Assembly (NCBI GenBank): GCA_016987375.1
Contig: PJRA01000216.1
Location: 1,725,103-1,789,102, forward strand
Direction: 5' to 3'
DNA length: 64,000 nucleotides
Origin: Brachionus koreanus
Lineage: Eukaryota; Rotifera; Eurotatoria; Ploima; Brachionidae
Shown here: positions 60,401-64,000 of the stretch, piece by piece
How the letters are laid out: every line of letters begins with the position of its first letter
How positions within the stretch are numbered: position 1 is the first letter of the stretch
Translations under genes and position numbers: made by a program
Notes under the pieces: model-generated
Seen by the model: the letters and a program-made list of their open reading frames with translations, nothing else
What the model was told of the DNA's origin: nothing
Databases searched by the model: none

Positions 60401-63400
60401 NNNNNNNNNNNNNNNNNNNNNNNNNNNNNNNNNNNNNNNNNNNNNNNNNNNNNNNNNNNNNNNNNNNNNNNNNNNNNNNNNNNNNNNNNNNNNNNNNNNN
60501 NNNNNNNNNNNNNNNNNNNNNNNNNNNNNNNNNNNNNNNNNNNNNNNNNNNNNNNNNNNNNNNNNNNNNNNNNNNNNNNNNNNNNNNNNNNNNNNNNNNN
60601 NNNNNNNNNNNNNNNNNNNNNNNNNNNNNNNNNNNNNNNNNNNNNNNNNNNNNNNNNNNNNNNNNNNNNNNNNNNNNNNNNNNNNNNNNNNNNNNNNNNN
60701 NNNNNNNNNNNNNNNNNNNNNNNNNNNNNNNNNNNNNNNNNNNNNNNNNNNNNNNNNNNNNNNNNNNNNNNNNNNNNNNNNNNNNNNNNNNNNNNNNNNN
60801 NNNNNNNNNNNNNNNNNNNNNNNNNNNNNNNNNNNNNNNNNNNNNNNNNNNNNNNNNNNNNNNNNNNNNNNNNNNNNNNNNNNNNNNNNNNNNNNNNNNN
60901 NNNNNNNNNNNNNNNNNNNNNNNNNNNNNNNNNNNNNNNNNNNNNNNNNNNNNNNNNNNNNNNNNNNNNNNNNNNNNNNNNNNNNNNNNNNNNNNNNNNN
61001 NNNNNNNNNNNNNNNNNNNNNNNNNNNNNNNNNNNNNNNNNNNNNNNNNNNNNNNNNNNNNNNNNNNNNNNNNNNNNNNNNNNNNNNNNNNNNNNNNNNN
61101 NNNNNNNNNNNNNNNNNNNNNNNNNNNNNNNNNNNNNNNNNNNNNNNNNNNNNNNNNNNNNNNNNNNNNNNNNNNNNNTGAAATCCAAGTCAACCGCTAA
61201 TTTTAAAATAGCCTTAGATAAGTTCAATGGAATCGGCTGCTACAGCTCTAAACGGCCAATTGGCGGTGGTGGGCTTAGACAATCTACATGTTAGGTGTCG
61301 CAGCAAGAACTACTACTACTACTACTACTACTACTAGCAGATAAGTCATATTAGTTATTGAACAGTTAGTTTTAATACCTTCTAGATTGATTCAACTCTA
61401 TACTAAAATATTAAAATTGGGATAAGAAAATATCAAAAATGGTTAGTGAAGAAATAAGATTTGAAAATGACGATACATTTGCTAGTAATTCAGATCAAGA
61501 GAAACCAGAAAATATTGTTCAAAAAAATAAATCGCGTGGTAATAGAAAAATTTATGTATATCATCAAACTTACGAAAATGTTTATTTATTCAAGCAAGAG
61601 TTAGAACAAAATTCAATTGACCAAACAATCTGAAACTCAAATGGTTCAAAGATTCTAAAGAACGATAAAAAGTTAGAATATTTTTGTCGCTCCAAAAAAT
61701 ATGGATGTAAAGTTAGAATGTATGCATTAACATCTTATACAATAATAGGTTTCGTGTCTTTATTTCCAGCAATAAACATACATGCCATCAAGATGGAGAA
61801 GAGCAAACTAAAATAACAGAAGAAATTCAAAGACATATAAAACAATTAGAAGCCCTTGGCACAAAACCAGAGGCTATATTAGATCAGTTAACTGTTTTTT
61901 TTTTCAACCAGTTAAAAAGAGCGATCTAACAAACTTTTTGCTTAAAATTCGAGCAGAGAAAAAAGAGGTAGCTATGCCAACTTTACAGGATTTAAAAAAC
62001 TCATGTGAAAAAAGATTAGAATTACCAAAAAATGAAGACCAAGTATTTGTTGGTAAATACGAAATTCAAGCATTGCCAATTCAATCTTTTAAAATATTTT
62101 TAACAACAAATATGGTATTATTGAATTTTTGAATGAATGTGAGTCTAACCTCATTCATAGATGGTCAACGTGTAGATCTCCAACATTGACTCTTATTCCC
62201 GATGACGAATCCATTTTTATCGAAAATATAAATATCAAGAAGCTTGACAATAAACCATTTATTTCAATTAATGATTTTACAGAAACATATAAATGGAATC
62301 GCTTGAATAAGTCAATAATTGTTAACAATGACCAAGCGTTTATGCCAGATGGTAAAAAAAAACTCTAACTAAAGAACACTGGATTTGTATTTGGAAGAGT
62401 TACAACAAAAGAATAGGCAATCATTTGAAACCATGATTTCATTTTTAGGCAGTTTACATATCGTCAGTTTAAACAAAGAAAATTGGAAATTAAGATATTT
62501 TAAGCCAAAATGTGCCTGCTCATGTTCATTTTGGCGTAAACATGTACATTATTCTCATGTTATATCATGTGAATTTAGATGAAAATTATGCAGCTTCGAC
62601 TCAATAGGCATGGATTTACCAATTGAACGGAATAAAAAACGTGGTCCACAACCAGAAACAGCTAATGCATACGATAAGCAACCAGGAGAAAATTGCTATG
62701 ATGATGAGCCTGTTATACCAAAGAAAAAAAGAAAGATTTAATCTTAAGAACGTCAAGATCAACAAGTTTTCCGAAATGTAATACACCAATGCTTAAAAGA
62801 AGATATATTATTTTTTAAAGAAAATTTTAAAAATTAATATTAAAAAAGAAAATAAAAAAAAAAAAAAGAAAATTTTAAAATCTACATAATTCAAAAAAGA
62901 TATATCTATTTGAAAAATCCATTCAAAAGATATGAGGATTTAAAAATTTTTCAAACGAGTCAAAATGAATCGTTTGATGCTTCTAGTGTTAATTTAAATA
63001 ACTATTTTTTATTGATTATGTTTATGTTTTATTAGAATATATGTTTTTTATTGAATTAGTATAAAAGGGAAATAAAAAATATCTTTTTTAATAAAAAAGA
63101 TGTTCTTCTAATTAAAAAAGAGTGGGGTATTTTTTACGTCCTTAGTTATTTAATGAGATCATTTTAATTGAAATTAGGAACTATCAGACTTTATGATGAT
63201 AACTTGATGTAAATAACGGGAGAAAATAATCTTTTAATTCTATCTAACTCTAAGAAAAAATTATTTACATTATTCCTGTTTCTTTGTTGGGATCTAAATT
63301 CATTATTGTAATGCTCTTGAAGTTGACGAGCTATAATTTCATCATTTCTTGTCAATCTTAAACTTAATTTAATTTGAAAAAATCAAGTTAATTTGTTTTA

Positions 63401-63734
63401 TTTTACTGAGAATTATTAGTTTGATTTAAGTTGTCATGTCTGACAACCGTATTAACTAGATACGGGAGATGATTAGGCTGACTGATGTGGATGGATGAAC
63501 TTATTCTTGGGTATTGATTTGGCTGAAATGGTATTGGTGTTGGATAGATGCTCATAACTGAGTATGATCTTGGAATATTTGGTTGTATCGATTGGTTATA
63601 TCTATATGTATTTAAATTATATATTCTTGATCTGTCATCTGAAGTCTCAATTTCGTCTTCAATAAAATCTAATGAATTTTTTAGGTACTTTTTGGCTTTG
63701 TGTTTAATTGCTGAAAGCATTGGAAATTTTTTTC
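57431..63734 (-). CDS. RING-H2 zinc-finger protein (probable E3 ubiquitin ligase) with transposon-filled intron
   Basis: Exons, 5' to 3': 63734-63407, 63356-63269, 57981-57799, 57742-57530, 57481-57431. Phases match at every junction, including across the 5.3-kb intron (R-N-N | E-A-N-Q). The first listed exon has an acceptor AG before it, so a further upstream exon may lie outside the window. If translation begins at the ATG at 63720 the protein is 282 aa. The N-terminal half is polar. NDEIIARQLQEHYNNEF resembles the helix common before RING domains. At the C-terminus CSIC..C.H..H..C..CPLC (CLHKFHSSC, CPLC) forms a RING-H2, interrupted by an intron after NWLK. Substrate and pathway are unknown. 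The large intron holds a LINE and a MULE fragment on the opposite strand. Confidence 0.75.
58498..58566 (+). repeat. AT-rich direct repeat, copy 1
   Basis: About 70 bp nearly identical to 63924-64000. Shared blocks include AAATTATAAAAATTTAATAA and TTTTGTTTTAAAATTAATCA. Confidence 0.6.
60252..61178. other. Assembly gap (927 N) inside the LINE
   Basis: Run of N. The expected remaining reverse transcriptase sequence (about 280-300 codons) fits the stated gap size. Confidence 0.98.
61309..61335 (+). repeat. (ACT)9 microsatellite, LINE 3' tail
   Basis: Perfect trinucleotide run directly after the LINE 3' end. Short tandem tails are usual for CR1/L2-type elements. Confidence 0.85.
61439..62745 (+). 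pseudogene. Decayed Mutator-like (MULE) transposase with FLYWCH-like and SWIM-like fingers
   Basis: A broken + strand reading in several frames. 61661-61830: EYFCRSKKYGCKVRMYAL followed by NKHTCHQDGEEQTKI, a FLYWCH/WRKY-like C..C..H.H finger. 61800-62130: ITEEIQRHIKQLEALGTKPE and later LLKIRAEKKEVAMPTLQDLK, the linker usual in these transposases. 62385-62580: EELQQKNRQSFETMISFLGS and then CACSCSFWRKHVHYSHV, a SWIM-type CxC..(C)xH finger. 62600-62740: a basic tail (KKRGPQPETAN ... KKKRKI). The DDE catalytic core between about 62130 and 62160 is deleted. This is the same type as the fragment at 12190-12570. Confidence 0.65.
62746..63268. other. Remainder of the RING-gene large intron
   Basis: AT-rich with no exon. 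It lies between the MULE relic and RING exon 63269-63356. Confidence 0.4.
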
Positions 63735-63923
63735 CTAAAAACAAAAATTAGATTTAAATTTTTTTTAGAAAATCTAATATTTGAATATTTTTTGGATTTA
63801 GTTTAATTGAGAAATAAACCCAGAAAAATCTAAATTTTTTAAAGTGTATTAACATTTTTCAAGTTATCGAATACATAATTTAAAATCAGTAATTTTTTTG
63901 ATTAAATTTCTAAGGTTTAATAA

Positions 63924-64000
63924 AAATTATAAAAATTTAATAATTTATTTTTTTGTTCAAATTCAAATTTTGTTTTAAAATTAATCAAAAGTAGAGATTA
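63924..64000 (+). repeat. AT-rich direct repeat, copy 2 (cut by window end)
   Basis: Second copy of the 58498-58566 sequence, with about 8 extra bases in the middle. It reaches the last base of the window, so its full length is unknown. Confidence 0.6.

Larger units (their letters stand above)
58684..61335 (+). mobile_element. CR1-type LINE, 5' truncated, with frameshift and internal gap
   Basis: Inserted within a RING-gene intron on the opposite strand. 58684-59095 encodes the C-terminal part of an apurinic-type endonuclease (GCMYRPPKSNG, VVVCGDFNFPEISW, LLDLLLTSEPERV). Just before the expected SDH motif the frame shifts, and the frame at 59090 onward carries the reverse transcriptase: GNKSMGTDQVHPLVLKN, WKRANVSPIYKKGSK, NYRPVSLTSVACKVLE, SQHGFVPKKGC and LDFSKAFDTVPHQRLLHKL. 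The catalytic YADD lies in the N gap (60252-61178). After the gap STANFKIALDKFNG ends the protein, and an (ACT)9 tail follows at 61309-61335. The block order is that of CR1. It is clearly more GC-rich than its host. No target duplication was identified. Confidence 0.88.

Noticed and set aside
1..64000. CRISPR arrays, operons, bacterial promoters, rRNA
   Set aside because: Intron-rich eukaryotic genes throughout; no spaced repeats or rRNA-like segments seen.

Overview
This is eukaryotic (animal) DNA. It is very AT-rich, with genes cut by short GT-AG introns (often 45-70 nt), long gene-poor AT stretches and many decayed transposons. The proteins are typical of metazoans: twinfilin, FANCE, cordon-bleu, a myotubularin, ER mannosidase I, PSME3IP1, CTDNEP1, IFT88 and a WDR49/WDR64-like protein. 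A small AT-rich invertebrate such as a monogonont rotifer would fit, but the species cannot be fixed from the window alone. Two assembly gaps (N runs) lie at 46271-46...47254 and 60252-61178.

Layout. 0-10 kb: twinfilin (-), then a + strand single-pass membrane protein whose ectodomain exons (3532-4242) can join two distant, phase-matched terminal exons (6915-7173 or 9788-10175). An intron-less protein kinase gene (-) lies between those two tails. 10-24 kb: a MULE transposase remnant, FANCE (-), and a 17-exon WD-repeat gene (-, 23464 to 15102) with a mariner remnant in its large intron. 24-27 kb: a tRNA-derived SINE with 9-bp target duplications, and a dead LINE split by a 233-bp foldback MITE with its own 9-bp target duplication. 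27-33 kb: cordon-bleu (-, six exons). 33-39 kb: a gene desert. 39-46 kb: a myotubularin (+, ten exons), convergent with ER alpha-1,2-mannosidase (-), which follows PSME3IP1 (-) at only about 230 bp. PSME3IP1 carries a textbook U12-type AT-AC intron. 46-47 kb: an element with terminal inverted repeats whose interior is the first N gap. 49-56 kb: CTDNEP1 (+), then IFT88 (+) with an RFX X-box upstream and a pair of mutually exclusive exons. 56-64 kb: a mariner remnant, then a RING-H2 gene (-) whose 5.3-kb intron holds a CR1-type LINE (+) and a second MULE remnant (+).

The multi-exon models were built by hand. At each splice junction I checked codon phase, and each complete model closes on a stop codon with a total length divisible by three. 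Lengths: WD protein 1012 aa, cordon-bleu 1112 aa, myotubularin 665 aa, mannosidase 577 aa, PSME3IP1 222 aa, CTDNEP1 243 aa, IFT88 824 or 832 aa.

The genes are mostly unrelated housekeeping and cytoskeletal genes. Recurrent themes are actin control (twinfilin, cordon-bleu), cilia (IFT88, probably the WD protein) and ER or endosomal membranes (mannosidase, CTDNEP1, myotubularin). The most notable signals are the U12 intron, the mutually exclusive IFT88 exons, the alternative-tail membrane protein, and the SINE and MITE with intact target-site duplications.
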